Position numbers and translations under genes: made by a program | The notes under the pieces: generated by a model | What the model saw: the letters and a program-made list of their open reading frames with translations, nothing else | Database searches by the model: none | What the model was told of the DNA's origin: nothing | Shown here: one piece after another, positions 13,185 through 27,297 of the stretch | Layout of the letters: each line of letters begins with the position of its first letter | Position numbering within the stretch: the stretch's first letter is position 1 | NCBI RefSeq assembly: GCF_008831285.2 | Contig: NC_045141.1 | Location: 23,772,742-23,836,741 of the forward strand | DNA: 64,000 bases | Direction: 5' to 3' | DNA from: Nymphaea colorata | Taxonomy: Eukaryota > Streptophyta > Magnoliopsida > Nymphaeales > Nymphaeaceae

Positions 13185-15800
13185 CTTCCAGTGACCAAAC
13201 AACACCAACAAGTTTGTCGAGTCTTGGTCGTCTCCTCACAGATGAGGGAGAGGGCCTATGCAGCTGTCTTTCAGCTCAGCTAGTAGGAGAAAATGTCCAG
13301 AGGCGAACAAAGACGCAGGAAGAGAAGGAAAGACAGAGGGGGGTCGCTCTCTGCACGAGGCCAAAGAGCAAATCTTCTCGAGAAGTAAAAGGATCGGCCG
13401 CTTGGTTAAACGCGAGGGCGGAAGAGAAACTGAAAGAGAGAGAGGGAGAAAGTGATGCTCGAAAAATTAAAATTTTCCTCCCTACTTCCTTAAAAATCGT
13501 ATCGCTTTTTCCTTCCTTCTTCCTCCCTTCTCATTCCCTCTCTCCCCCTCTCCACTGTCCACGTTTCTCTGTTTTTTCCTCCTTTTCGTTGGCTCTCGGC
13601 GTTGCGCTGGGAGGACGATCCTTCCCTGGAAAACATTTCCCCATTTTTTATTTTTCACGTCGATCGTAAAACTCCCATTTCAGACAACAAAATGAGAAAA
13701 GAAAATTACGAAATTCTCTCAAGAAAATAGGACAAAATCACGCATTTACGAGAGATAACGGCTACCTTTGAGAGGGATGGCCCTAGTGGGTCCTACAGGA
13801 CGACGGGGTGGGCCCCGGGCCTCAGGACGAGCGAGCTGCCACGGTGGACTGCCCGTCCGACGTGGAGTGTCGCTGCCAACCGCATGTTGCCAGCTGTCAA
13901 GTAAGGGGGAGGATCTACTCACTCCGTACACCAGCACGAGCGCGTATCTCTGGGCTGCGGATACATGGGGACCACCTGGACGGGAGGCACGAGAGAGATA
14001 CGGGGCTTGGATTCGACGGCCCCAAATGACCGCCCTACCCCCCGCCAGACCTTCCCGGGTCGCGCTTCGACCCGATACTTCATCCTGGCTCAAAATCCAG
14101 TGACCTCGGATCCAAAATGCCATTCGATATCGATACAGATTCAGATTCAGACTTACCATCGTGAAATCCATTGCCTACGAACCCATGGCAGTAATGGTTC
14201 CGACTTTCGAATTTGAACATCACAAGATCCGACGGATCCAATATCAGGTCCCTCCCTTCCCTGGCGTTGCCACCGGAAAAGTTAGAAGGAGAATACCCGC
14301 ATCGATATTGTTTTTTTTTTTTTTTTTTCATCCTTTTGGCGAATTATAAAATATAATAAAAGAGCTGCGTAATAAAGTCTGTGTCTGAGATAACCGTACG
14401 ATTTGAGCTTCATACCTGCGAGGTGGCTTTGTCTTTTTCCTCACCTTCTCTGGGCCCCATCTTTGTTACTAACTTTTATTTAACGTTATACTGAGCTCTT
14501 TATTTAACGTTATATCGACCTCTAAAACAATAATATGTTTCATATGCAGCTAGCTAATTTGCAAGTGACGCATTCTGGTGACACCGTTTCTTGATATTAT
14601 TCTTTTGTTCTAAGTTTTCAAGTCAAATTAAAGGGCATCCAACACTAGATCTCTTTTTGAGAGTGTGATATTGGATTATTAACCGAGGAACTTAAGAGAA
14701 TTGGCATCAATGCTTGTTTAATATGTCGGACTCAGTGTCCAATTAGTGTAAAACCCTAGGTAACGCTTTCTTTAACCACCGTAACTTTTACTTTTACACA
14801 GACAAGCACCATCTAGCGACTACAGTTTAGATCCAAGGAGTATATTATTATTTGTATTTACTTTTTTTTTCAGATATTCACATATTTGGATTTCATTTGA
14901 GATTGTGAAGAAAAGTTGTATTTGAATCTTGCTGATTTTCAGATGTAATATTTATTCAAAACAAAATCTGATTCGACTCTGAATCTAATCAGGTATTTAT
15001 TTATATTTAAGTTTGAATTTGATCTAATGAGATGAAATCCGATCTAATTTCTAAATCCTATATTAATGTTTTTTTCATGTGTGATTTTTTCTCAAAATGG
15101 TTCAGTCTTAAATCAGAATTTTTCTACAACGGTTTAATTTGACATCCGATTCAAATCAAAATTGTTGACATCCTAAGCAAGATCACGAGGGTATGGGAGG
15201 GGAGAGGACCTAGTAGGCAGATGGGGACTTCCTCCCCTCCCCCACTTGCGCCAAAAGAGGTGGTAGGATCACCTTTTTTTAGTAAGGCCAAACGATGATC
15301 CTCATTGTATTTTGTCATCACCCTCCCCTCGATCTTCGAGATCAACATGTCATGTGCTTTAGCCTCAATCAACTCTACAGTTCACTCATTTCTTTCTTTC
15401 TTTCTTTATATATATATATATATATATATGTGGTGGGTATGACAACAATGGTCGGGATTTAGTGTCATGTTGTAGTCACATCTTCAATTTAATTCTTAAA
15501 AGATGGTATTGAAGAGTAGTGTATCTTAAATGTTATGTTGATAGTATTGAAGATTAAATAGTATTGAAGAGTAGTGTTAATATTGATATTAAGAGTGTTA
15601 TTACTTGAGATCAAGTGGACTGATTCTTTCTCTCAGCTTATTATATATGCAATTTTAACGTGTTTGAATATATGACTAAATCGTCGAAAGGAGAACTAAG
15701 TAGAAGGTGAATATGAACATGTGTGTTGGATTTGGGTTTGCAGGATTGGTGTTTCCTAGAAAAGTGCAAGCTTTTAAAATTATGCACCAGGTTCTGCGCC
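13185..15800. other. APT upstream region and spacer
   Basis: The first 450 bases are probably APT promoter and 5' UTR (CT/GA-rich, moderately GC-rich near 13520-13620). A GC-rich block at about 13770-14100 has overlapping open frames on both strands but no recognisable domain. A T-run lies at about 14310-14328. A TTTATTTAACGTTATA motif is repeated near 14477 and 14501. (TTTC)n followed by (TA)n lies at about 15388-15429. Confidence 0.45.
15388..15429. repeat. (TTTC)n-(TA)n compound microsatellite
   Basis: Several TTTC units run directly into a TA tract of about ten units. Downstream, to about 15600, fragments such as GTATTGAAGAGTAGTGT recur, so the locality is repeat-prone. Confidence 0.9.
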
Positions 15801-18800
15801 TTTTTAATTTCCTATGAAAGTGTTTCCCGCGGCACCCTCCTTCTAAGGAAACTCTTTTTCATGCAAAAGTCTTCCAGGAGGGGAAAGTGATGCATGTGGC
15901 CGTTCCTTAGTGCGGCAATCGCTTTCGAAGTGGAGTATATTTTCACTTTAGGAAAAAATCTCGTTTCCCATGAAAACGCCCGGCTTCTTTCTGCCACAAC
16001 AATCAAACGGGACTCGAACCTTTTTCTTTTTCGTGGTGATAACCTTCTGAAATTAATTTCACAAACAGCTCATTTTGGTGTCTACTTCTTTTGGTTTTCT
16101 TCCTTCTTTTCCAACTGCTCAATCAATTTTGAACTTTCACATGGGCAGCTGTAAAGTCCTACAGCTCTTCTTCAACCCTAGAAAAGGTACGAGCAGCATT
16201 TTAGCTTGTCGAAGGAGAAACACCTACGAAGATCCCGCCAGTTTCATAGCCGTAGACCATCTCATTCCTCCAATCTTTGTCTCATAATAGGACGGAAAAT
16301 GGCATGTAAATACCACCAAGTTAAATTCTGTTTTGAAATTTGAAGCTTCTCCTAAAGCAATATCAAAGTGGGACGCAATCTCTATAAACAGGAAGACGTC
16401 AATAATTTTTTATCAACTGGAGGTCTGCCAATCAGGAACCGACCGATAAGGAACACTAAATTTTCTTTTGCTTGCTAAGAAAAGCAAAACTGTATATATA
16501 ACTTGGCACTTTACTTTTCACGCCTTCAATTTTTGGTTCCATCAGTAAGTAAACTAATCAACGATGCAGAAATCTATACGTCCTTCCCCTCTTTATTCGT
16601 ATGATGTTGACAGTTTTTCGAGGATCCATATTTCACCAACTTGGAAGAGAAACCAGGTACAGCTCATTATCGCACTAAATGAAGAACACCAATTATTTCC
16701 AACTAGATTTGTCGGTAGCTACTGATGGAGCTACACACATAACGCATCATGATCATTCAAACATGTAGCCATACTCGATCTGACGATCCTGTTGAAAGAC
16801 ACCATTATGATTTCCTGCACTGTGGTGTCCGCGTCCATTATTTGTCTTGCAATATCTTCTGCTAAAAACTAAAAAGAAAAATCTGCCTTCAGTAATGAAC
16901 TTTCAAGGGCCGCCAAGCCAACTTCGAGTTTCATGGGCTTTCAAATTGTTAGTTGCTGACTCCTATAAGCCAGAGTTCTGTCCAGTTGATCTCTGGTTAG
17001 GCTTCATATTTCGAGGAATTGAACAAGCTCAAGAGTACCTACTGATAAAATTCACGGAGAGCTTCCCAGTTGTCTATGTAGTTTCTGATTAATCCTGCAG
17101 AAACATATTAAGAAGCTTGTCTTTCTATCTCATTTTTAATGGCGATCAATAATTGACTAGCTATATATACAATTATTTTTGCACAGCCAATAGATCTTTG
17201 GGCACATCATGTGGGTATAGTGTACGCGTATTGAAATTGATTGAATCATGCTGTTCACTGTTTGTTTCATTTCCACGATTGTCTTCATAAAAGGAAAATG
17301 TTGGTTTTGTTTGTGCTTATGACAAGAAGTCCAATATATTGATGAGAACCAACTTCATCTGAAACCGAAATCATTATTGTTCCAATCTAATTTCTACTGG
17401 TTTCAGGAGGTACCATCTTAAAGATTATCATGACTTTCAGAACAAAGCATTTCATTGATTGTCTGGAATATCAAAGCGCCAACTTTCAGAACAGCACACA
17501 ATCTTATCATGGAAAGACGACATTTTTGTTGTGATACCGATGTTTATATCGGCTTCACATTTTGAGGTATGAAAAGTACATTTCTTAACACATGCTTTCA
17601 CAATGGTTAATTTTGATGAAGAAGGTGGGAACTTAAAATTTTTACTCATAGCAACAGGTATTTTTTTTTTCAGTGGCGAACTCACTGATTTATATGGCAG
17701 CATGTCTGATTGCCGAACAGTCAAGAATGGATGAGAAATCAGGATAGGCATGAAGGCAGGTTGGACCAACTGAACAGATTTGTGTTTCAGGCTTAAACTT
17801 GTCGCTCATTCAAAAGCTCTTTTTGAAAAAATACTGGTAAGTTTTTTTTAATCTTGGCCAAATGGTCCCTGCATTCATAATGTATGACAGTAAACATTCT
17901 CTCTCTTATTAGATGTCGCGATCTACTCCTTTCCCACAAACTGCTCTTACGAAATTGATTTACTGGCTGTTAAACATCTCTAAAGGTCACTACTCCATTT
18001 TCATGGAAAAGCATTTGGATTTTTGAATTCTTTTTTCATTTAGTGATTACAGGTATAGCCAGAACTTTAAAGGTGGCGATGAGGAAATGGTCTAAAGAAA
18101 ATGTGAAGGATGTTAATTTGAAGACCCTAGGTCAAATCCCAACCCTGTCATTCTGTTGTTTAATTTTCTCCTTGATGTCATCAGAAGTTTGTGATTGGTA
18201 CTAATCATCTATTAAGGAAAAAAAGAAATACAACTTCATGGGGTCATTTGTTATAAAAAGGTGTTTTAATTTACAAGCAATTTGGCGGAGGTCTAAGACC
18301 TAAGACCTATACAAGAATGTTTTGGCAAAAACCTGCAAAAGACACGACCCATTTTGGCAAAAAGCCCTAATGAAGACAATAATATCAACAATAATCATAA
18401 TGGGCCCTTAGAGTACTCCTCATTTAATAGGTAAATATATTTGCAATCTCAACTACCACGTGCAGCGGGATTCCGCAAAATTTGCCGAAGTCCTCCCCAA
18501 CACATTTTTTGCAGTGTGCCTCGGTGACAACATGCCAATCATTGGTTCATGTGACCAGAATTGGCAGTCACATGCCTTACCATTGCAAGAGGGTTGTAAT
18601 CTGTATTAATTCTCTTTGTTTTTTTAGTTCCATTGACGGTCTTTGCTGCATTTTACCATTCGTCTGTGGCCCCGTGGCCTACACTATGCACCTTCCGGTG
18701 GATAGATTTCATCCTTGCAAGGCATGGTGGCCGCTCCTTAACGCAGGTTCTCTTTTCGAGGAGTAAGATTATCCAAAAAAAGTATCATCTTTAGGGGTTG

Positions 18801-20849
18801 GTCATATTCTTTTAAAAGAAACAGAAGAGAGCGAGAGCGAGAGAGAGAGAGAGAAACAACTCAAGGGGGAGCAAAGCAAACATTTATGTTCTCCCCAGTA
18901 GAGAGAAAGCTTGGAGCAGTTAATTTCTTAAAGACAGGAAAGTTGCTTCTATACAGCAAAAGCGCTTATATGTTTCTCTTTCTTGGCTGATCTGTTTTAC
19001 TTCTTAATGGTTGAACCATGCTTCTCCTCTATATGTTTTCATATGCTATACCTTGTTCTAATTTGCTGCTTTTGCTGCTATGTTTTTTTCTTTTTCTTGC
19101 TATTGGCTTTTGGTTTTCATCCTTCTTTATATGGTTTCTTTTTCTTGGCTTCTAAGATCATTTTCAAATGACATTCCGTTCCCGTTTCGCAGTATGTACG
19201 TAGTACTTTATGTCGTCTCTTTGTTTCTGCCGTCTGTACTCGTATTCTGTAGGTAGCTGCACGGAGTTAAGGCCTTTAAATGTCAAACGGAAAAAAGATG
19301 GCACCCAGGTGACTCATCCCTTTGCTCCAAAGCCATATCAATGGAGAGACTTTCTTAATAAGCAAAAGAGACGCACATAGGGTTTTACACTAAAGTGACA
19401 ACCAGAACAAGACGTGATAAACATCTACCTTTACCCAACAAAATTTCAGCACGTCAAAGAAAAGTTCTTTTTTTTTTTCTCTGAAAATGAGGTCCCATTC
19501 CAAGCTGGCTCTGAGAATGTTTTTGATAGAAAGGGAAAACTTATTGTGTCCCTAAACACGGATCAGCCTGTTGTTGCCTAGCAAGATTTTATTTTCGAAG
19601 CAAAGGCAGAGGATTTCATCTTCTTTCTTAGTCGCATGTTCATCTCTGTACTTCGCATATGATCTTACTGAATTGGATCCAATTATCTCCTACAGCAAGA
19701 GGTGTGGCTCTCACATGGTCCACGAAGGGTCATGTCTGCTGTTTTATCTTGAAGGCCATTTGATTACTGTACTTCATTGATATATGCATAAACAAAAAAC
19801 TACTGTTTGGCTCATGGTGGTCTCGGAAGAACTGAAGGGCCTGCAATTTTTTCTTTTGTTTTTCCTTGTAGCCCACTTGGGTTGTCTTTAGATCCAAACA
19901 AAGACGAGGGCTTTCTTGATGGGGGAATCAGAATAGAGGTGGTCCAAGTCCAACTGCTGCACCATGTTTCTGTTTCCATCATCCATTTCTTTAAATTGAA
20001 GATAAGGATACAGTGTTTGGACAGTAATAATTCTAAAAAACAAAATGGGACATAAAAAGCTTAGAATATTAATCTTCGAGGTATGTGTCACATTGTTCGC
20101 TGCGCCATCCACAGAAGCAGTTTATAGGAAAATGGCAAGAAAAACAGAACAAATGATTTGGCAATCTTTCTGATTCCATATCTATGATGAGTGCACACAG
20201 AGAAACAAAACGATAGTCGCTAAACAAGAATTTAAATGACCCAACAAATTTCAAGTAATAGTTGAAATTGAAATTCAGAAGATTGGTAGAACGAAGATAG
20301 ATTCGATGGGTCACATCGAGTCTCACTCACTGTCTACATCATCAACCATCTATCATAGACCTTGGACAAGCTTGTGACACACATGGGCCACCTATCTTCA
20401 AGTGGACTTGCAGACTCCACTGAGGTCTGTTATTTCTGCAGTCAATGATTTACATGTCTAACACACAGAAATTCTTTGCTCTTGTTGGCACTCTTCATTT
20501 GCGACTACTTCACACCTAACTGTTCTTCTAGATGCCACTAATGAAGATTTGTAAAAACCGCCTGCAGGTGTATCTATACTATATGGATTGGCAACAGATA
20601 AGTATTCTTATGTTTTCCAAAATACTATGCGAAAACCAGTGGCACATAGACGATGATATGGAATTTGTTCACACTAGTCCACATAAATTGTTCATTTATG
20701 TATTAATACCTTACACAGATTCATTGCCCCTTAAAAAGTTTCAATCGAAGCATTAGTACCATTAACCCAAAATTTCTGGCTCCTCCACTGATGTATAAAA
20801 CATAAATTTGAAATGGATAACTACAAGCAAAATCACATCGATCGTCAAT

Positions 20850-20960
20850 CTCATGGCGTCAGCCGAGGTTGATGGTGATATCTGGCCAACTAAACTCACC
20901 CTATCGTAGCAAAAAGGGTACGGGTTCCAATCTTGCCAGAGGCTATCTTACAGCCTAACT
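20850..20960 (+). mobile_element. Possible tRNA-derived SINE remnant
   Basis: ATGGCGTCAGCCGAGGTTGA resembles a Pol III A box, and GGGTTCCAATCTTGCC about 60 bases later resembles a B box. No target duplication or poly-A/T end was identified. The call rests on two short motif resemblances only. Confidence 0.2.
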
Positions 20961-22446
20961 CCAATTAAAAAGTGCTACAAGACGGAAGATTTTGGCTTTT
21001 GCTGCCTCCAAAGCATATAATTATGAACTACGTTCAAGATCAAGTATAATATAATATCATGTAACGACATTCTAAGGAAATATTGCTGAGCCACCAAACA
21101 ATCCAATCACTAGTCAATTTCAATGATGTTAAAACCAATTGAAGTATCCAAAGAAACAGGTCGGCAGCTGGCTAAAACCTGTGGGTGGAGACCCGCTAGC
21201 AGATGCATGTTTCACGGTTTGAAGAAAAAATAAAAAGCGACAGCTGAAAATCCTTCACCTGATCCTCTATCAATGAAACGGGGCAACCCTCGAGGGCGGC
21301 ACGCTTATTTTGGTCAAAAAGTTACGAAGAAAAGAAGGAAAAATCACAAGTTGAGGAATATTGACGGTTATGCTTTCTCAACTTGTGATTGTTGCCCAAC
21401 CAAGTAGATCATGTCACCAACAATCACAGGTTCACAGAGCCTCATCTTCCACAGGCGGTGCTTAATAATCACATGCTCCACTTTTAATGCTTATAACCAG
21501 AAATGGCAGAAAAAAGACTAGTATACGATTCACATAAAAGGGAAGCATAAATTAGTTTTGCATCGTACATACAGTAAATCTTTAGATCCCCACAGAGGAA
21601 AAAAATCTCTAAATTTGAAATGAATAGTTTTTCTTTGCAGGATCGATTGGATGGAGCGTAAACGAAACAAGGGAGTTCATAGTAGAGACATTCAAAATTA
21701 TAGTTTCAAACATCCTAAAACCCACTTAAGAAATTTATTCTCTGAGAAATCTTTGCTAAGGAAAATCGGATAACGTTGTGACATGTATAGCAAATATAAC
21801 AAAAGTTTAAAAAATCTTGCTTTCCATGCTTAAAAAGCCATGGTTTTTTTTTTTTGTCTTCTTGACTCTCCAATCATGTTTCTTTTCATGATCAGATAAA
21901 AGTCAGCAACCTAAAATTTTTAGCTTGTATTTATACCTACACCTAAATAACATATGGTACTTATATCAGAAACAACTTTTGCAGATATATAGTTATTTGA
22001 CTTTGCGTGATATCGATAACGAACATTTTAATTCATCCAGGTAACTTCTATTAATAATAAAAATGTCAAGAACAAAAACTCTCAAACATACGTGTCAACG
22101 GCCAGAAATCTGGAACCAACAAGGCAGCAAACACTTTGCTATTCTTTTAGATCCCTGAAGCAAAGTGCTTAGAATGAATTGAGAAAAAAATTAAGAACAA
22201 AAATTATTATTTTCTATTATGTCAATATGAAAACATCAAGATGCTGTGAGAATATTATTTGAAACCATGATGTCAGCACAGTTCCTTTGATCAGCACAGC
22301 CTATGGCAATTGAACTGACAAAACCGGAACGCGTCCTTCTATGCCAAAGGTGCGAAGACACTGATTTCTAAGGAATATATTTTACAGCTGTTTGATATAT
22401 ATCAAAATGATCGGTTTTAACTTTTAAGTGCATTTGCCTTTTCCAG

Positions 22447-24202
22447 ATTGACTGAACTTTTTATTAGGCTTCAAACAGCTTGTGATTTGGGGAAGTTGGA
22501 AGTTGAATATTTACGTAGTAAAGCCAGAAAGAGCTTCATTGATCTGAATAAGGAGTTGGGACTCGAGATACTCAAAGTAGAAAAAGTTTTGGCGTTCCAC
22601 AATTGAGGTGCACGTTACCTGCCTAACCTCACCTTGCCTAGCTATGAAGGAAAAGAAAGAAAAAAAGGAAGGAATTGTAATCTGTAACTGGAAGCGGTAT
22701 TACAGTAGGATAATGAAAGATAGATATGAATGCAGAGAACATTGCTATTATCATAAAAGTCGACAAGGCCTTTTCATCGTCTCTTCACCCAACCATTTGG
22801 ATTTCGACTTGCATGGTGTGATAGATTGATGGGAACTAATGATCTTTTTTTGTGGGTGGGCAGGGCTGAATCGTGCATCATTTTGAATTTGTATCTTCTT
22901 TTCAAATTTCATTGCCTAACATTCACTAGAAGAATGTATATAGTTTCCACTGCCATCTCAAGCTTTAGTTCAATATAATGGGAAGCTGGAAATTGTGTGG
23001 CGAGAAGTTCAAAATTTCTTCCAATAAAAAAAATATGATTTTTTATTTTTTAAAACTTTCTTGTTAAATTTAATCGAAATGTGGAGTACATATGATAATT
23101 TAGATAAAAGATTGGATAACTAAAAATCTTTCTGTTAAAAATCCTTTTTCCTATCCATTATATCAGTATTTTTCTCAAGGTCATTGTGGTTTTCCACTCG
23201 AGGGTGGACAATATCAAGAGGGTCATGACCACTCTCTCTGGCCCGCCACCCAATCTAAGGTTTCTAGGTGTGTTCGTATAAAAAATTTTCGTCCCAATAA
23301 TTTAGTGCTGAATTGCTAACTGGAGCTTCATCCACCTGGTTAGCAGCTTTAGTGGAAAGTCCTTCAAGTTAAAGCAGGTCAAAAGTTTAATACTTAACAA
23401 TGCTTCTTTTGGCATGAACTGGTAGAGCTCTGCCAAACTGTGGAAAGTTTATCTAGAAAACAAAGTAAAAGATGTACAAAGAATAATTCAAGCTGAAGAT
23501 AACTTTTTGTCGTTTTTCTCGAGGATAAAGATTGCATGTGATCCGTTGAAAGAGTCTCAACCCTTTTCTGCGATTTGTTTTTTCTTTGATCGCATAATGC
23601 CATCAGAAAGGGGGGAAAAGCATTGAAAAGGTATGTGGAGTACAAAAGATGAAAAAAATAAAGATGTAAGGTTTTTTAGAAAGTGAAGTGGAAGAGGCAG
23701 TGAAACTTTCATTTGGAATAAGTGTAGTGAAGGATACTGTTGGTTCCTCTCAACTTTTAAAGCAGTAAGTTCCCTGAAGGGTGAAAAGGTTCACCACCAA
23801 CAAAGGGGAGAAGGATGAAACAAAAGAGGTAGCACTTAGCTTGATGAGTCCTGTACAAATTGTAGGAGATGCTGGCGCTCATAAGTACCAGGAACTCTGC
23901 TTCTTTTTTGAAAATTTTCTTCTTTGTTTCCAACTTGCTTCGCGCTTCGGATGCTTTCAGCATCCAGACTAATGTCATATTTCTCGATAGATTTGCTTCC
24001 CTACGTAATGTTTGTGACGCGTGACTTTCGATTACTAATGGCTATCAGCTCATCAACTGCACTTGTGTTTCTAGGGAGATTGCATAGGGCATGTTTTGGA
24101 TCATCAAATATAAATAATGGCTCTTTGAAGGGTTTAAGAACAGATAAAGTTCTTCGAATACTAGAGAGCGAAGAGGCAAAACTGCTCAGGTCTGGAAATT
24201 AA
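22447..24202 (+). other. Three exon-like open runs, unassembled
   Basis: Run 1 (22447-22606) follows TTTCCAG and encodes about 52 residues of amphipathic, coiled-coil-like sequence (...EYLRSKARKSFIDLNKELG...) to a TGA. Run 2 (23680-23764) lies between TTTTTTAG and GTAAGT and encodes about 28 residues. Run 3 (24075-24202) follows TTTCTAG and ends RILESEEAKLLRSGN then TAA. They share a strand and codon character but do not join into one frame as seen, because run 1 already carries a stop. They may be exons of an unrecognised gene, a pseudogene, or chance. Confidence 0.25.
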
Positions 24203-24263
24203 ACTGAACAAAAATGACAAGAAGAAGCCAAGAAAGCAGGCTTTTGCCCTCATGAGATCTGAC

Positions 24264-24440
24264 TAAAGGAACCAGTTACTATGCGACGAAGTAATAGTTT
24301 AAATCTTAAAAGTATTAGCCAGTAAATTGTCGCTTTCCTGTCTGTCCTCCGGTTAAAGGAACCGATTGTTATCCGCAGAAGTGATAGTTTAAATCCTTAA
24401 AAGTATTAGCCGGCAAACTGTCATTTTCCTTTTTCTGTCT
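24264..24440. repeat. Imperfect tandem duplication, unit about 90 bp
   Basis: The block from TAAAGGAACC (24264) to about 24353 is repeated at 24354-24440 with scattered substitutions. Shared landmarks are AGTGATAGTTTAAATC-like and TTAAAAGTATTAGCC sequences. Confidence 0.85.
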
Positions 24441-25480
24441 GTCATCCATCTCTTCATAATCTCAGAAAATTAAACCTAAAAATATTGATTAGGACTACAT
24501 GTAAAGAAAAATAAAGATTCTATATATTGATCTTAATTTATTTGTATGTCTGTATCTTTATAGGTTTGTCCTGTCAAGATTAAGTTAACTTTAGTGACAA
24601 GGCCGCAGTTTGCAAGTTCCATGATATTTCAGCTGCTTCGTTCGTACAGAAGCTAAAATATCAATCTTTCTCAAAGGCAGCAACATTGCTATCACATAAA
24701 CTGCCTAAAAAAGTAGGCCTGTAAGTGAATTAGCTACTATGGATTATAGAACAGTTAGTGTAAGAATCAAAAGAACAAACTGAGACAATGGTGAGGGTGA
24801 TTCTTCCGTGAGCACCTCTTCACTTTCAAAAACCCAGCTATAGTCAACTTGCTTCTTATATATTCAGTCAGACTTCAGAAAATAATGTTTTGTTTTAGCA
24901 TCTAGGCTCTGCATCAAGGCTAATAAAGTTTATTTTGGAGACAAGGAAGCAGTGGACTCTCACAAGTTCGCTTTCCTCCCTGGTTAATAGGTCCCACAAA
25001 TTTCAGAGTCAGGTTCTAACTGGAGTTATATGGACATGGAGATTGATAGTTATGTCCTTATGCTGCCTTTCGTTTTTAATTTTGTGAAGCGAGGTTATCT
25101 TGAATTTGCAGGTCCCATCTGATAGGGATGACAAACAGAACCAAAACCACATTTTGTATGTCCAAGCTGGGCCATACCCTGCTTCGCTTGTATGATATTT
25201 TTGGAAGTTTGAATCCAAATTGTTGATTGGCTACCGGAATGTTGTGTCATGATCAGCCTCAAACAATTCTTAATATCATCCGATGAGGATCCAATGTTAG
25301 GAGCTGTTCCACCAACTTTCTCTTTTGAGAGGTTTAACTTGTCCACACACACAGGTTTAATCTGGATCAAGATCTAAACCATGAACTGAGGTCCAAGTTT
25401 CCAACCTCTTAGACCTTAGGTTGATGGTATCAATTCCTGTTACCATTTGCTTGGCTCATGGATGAGAAATTGCAGAATCA

Positions 25481-25630
25481 CACGGCAAAGGGAGCATGTA
25501 TTTGATGCATGAACCTGATATAACCAAACTGGAGAGTTCTAATATTTAGCCTTCGCACGGCAAAGTGAGCACGTATTTGATGCACGAACCTGAGATAACC
25601 AATCTCGAGACTTCTAATATTTAGCCAACC
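25481..25630. repeat. Tandem duplication, unit 75 bp
   Basis: Copy 1 (25481-25555) and copy 2 (25556-25630) both begin CACGGCAAAG, contain TATTTGATGCA and end TCTAATATTTAGCC. They differ at a handful of positions and have no length change. Confidence 0.9.
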
Positions 25631-26516
25631 TAAGACCCAATATCTGGTTAGATAACATTAATTTATAGCAGTAGACAGGTTTTTCATGGTTCATAAGAAC
25701 CTTGCACGCCTTGCTAGGTGGATTATGTTAAAAACATGGAATGGAAGAATGTTGAGAATCCACAGTACTTACAGATTGTCACTTGCGGTAAGAACAGCTT
25801 AATGGAAACTGGGAAACAGTAGTTGGAGGTGCTACATCCATGGAAAGTATGTTGATGCGCACAGTAAATCCTTCCCATTTCATTATACATAGGCAGTTCC
25901 TTTCATTATGGCCTGAAACTGCTCTCCGGAGTAATAAGAATTCACACTTCTTATAGTCGGTAATGCATGAGGGAATGACTTACGAACATGGATAGATGCT
26001 GCTCAACTCTAGATAAACGTTTCTTTTACTCAAACAAGTTTGAGGAGAAACCCAAGCCTGAACAGCCTTGAAAGCTCAGAGGAAAGAATCTTTTGAATGT
26101 ATCTGTTGAATACGAATTACACATGTATAACTTAGGCTTGCGCAGGGAGGGATGTCCCTCAGACAGTCAAAATCTGCACCATCATTCCAACCCTTTTGGC
26201 TCGTAGAAAACATACTCTAGTAATACAAGCTTTTCGTTGAACAAAAAAATGGGGTCATTTTCTCAGGCTGTATAGATGAAGAACTAAGCCTTATGGCTGC
26301 ATGTAAGGACTCTCTTTGACATGGCTGCAGCTCCAAATATAGAACAAGCAAGGACCTGTGATAGTCCACGTCCGGCTGGATCAGGTGAATGATGTAACAC
26401 TGAAGATAAGATTGCCTGCTAGCACTGCCTAATTCCTGCTGGAAGGAAGCAAAATAAACATTAACAAAACTGTTAGGAAGGGACAACTGTTAAAGCTTTT
26501 TGTCTTTTTCAGATAT

Positions 26517-26632
26517 ACAAATTTTCTTGTGCTTGCATGACATGAGATGAGGGAAATAAATAGGAAGTCTTCTCGGTTAGAAAATTTTTCTTGTGCTCGT
26601 CTTGACATGAGGGAAATGGATGGGAAATCTTT
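26517..26632. repeat. Degenerate tandem duplication, about 60 bp
   Basis: Two adjacent segments share TTTTCTTGTGCT, TGACATGAG, GAGGGAAAT and GGAAATCTT-like blocks in the same order with small indels. Confidence 0.7.
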
Positions 26633-27297
26633 AGAGCGCCAAACAGTGCAGGACTACATTTGGAGGCAGCAAAAATAAGAGGAGAGTTGTGCCCACTGCA
26701 GTATGAAGCAACTAAAAGAATTTATGACCATTTCCAAATAAGAGAAAATTCTGCTAGTCAAACATCATCTCAAAAGAAAAAAGAGTTCTGCTAGCAAAAA
26801 GTGGCTGGCATCAGAAAATTTTTGTGGGGAAAAAATTCTTTCAGTATTTGGGACTTGATGAAGCAAATTCCTTACTTTCCCCGTCTCCAACCCTGCTTTT
26901 CTCATAATAGCAATCACAATTTTGTCCCAGGCCAAGTAAAGGATAAGCACCAACAGATCTCAGAAAATCTCCCTTGCCTTTAGGGCATGATAAAACTGGG
27001 GCCAAAATGTTCACTCCTATTGAAATGGTCCAAGTGTGCCAATGATGTGGCGTGTCCAGCCAATCTCAGGGACACATGGCTTTACCCTGTTTGCTGTGAG
27101 TGCCTGTAATTCAACAGCCAGAACCACCATTCTCGAGATCTGGAAATGGGCCGATGCCTGAACCCACTATCAAGTGAACAAGAGAGCAAAAGAAGCGGTC
27201 AGTTTCCTGCAAATTGTTAGGCAAGCTGTCTGTGCCAGATCATCTTTGTTGCCCTGATTCTGGCACCATGTACTTTTAAAATCCTCCTCATACAATA

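Noticed and set aside
13001-13669. Long plus-strand open frame (222 aa)
   Set aside because: It is antisense to APT exon 1 and its leader, with low-complexity Ser/Glu/Arg content, and APT explains the locus.
15985-16025. GGGACTCGAACC, complementary to a tRNA T-loop
   Set aside because: No acceptor stem, D arm or anticodon arm could be laid out around it.
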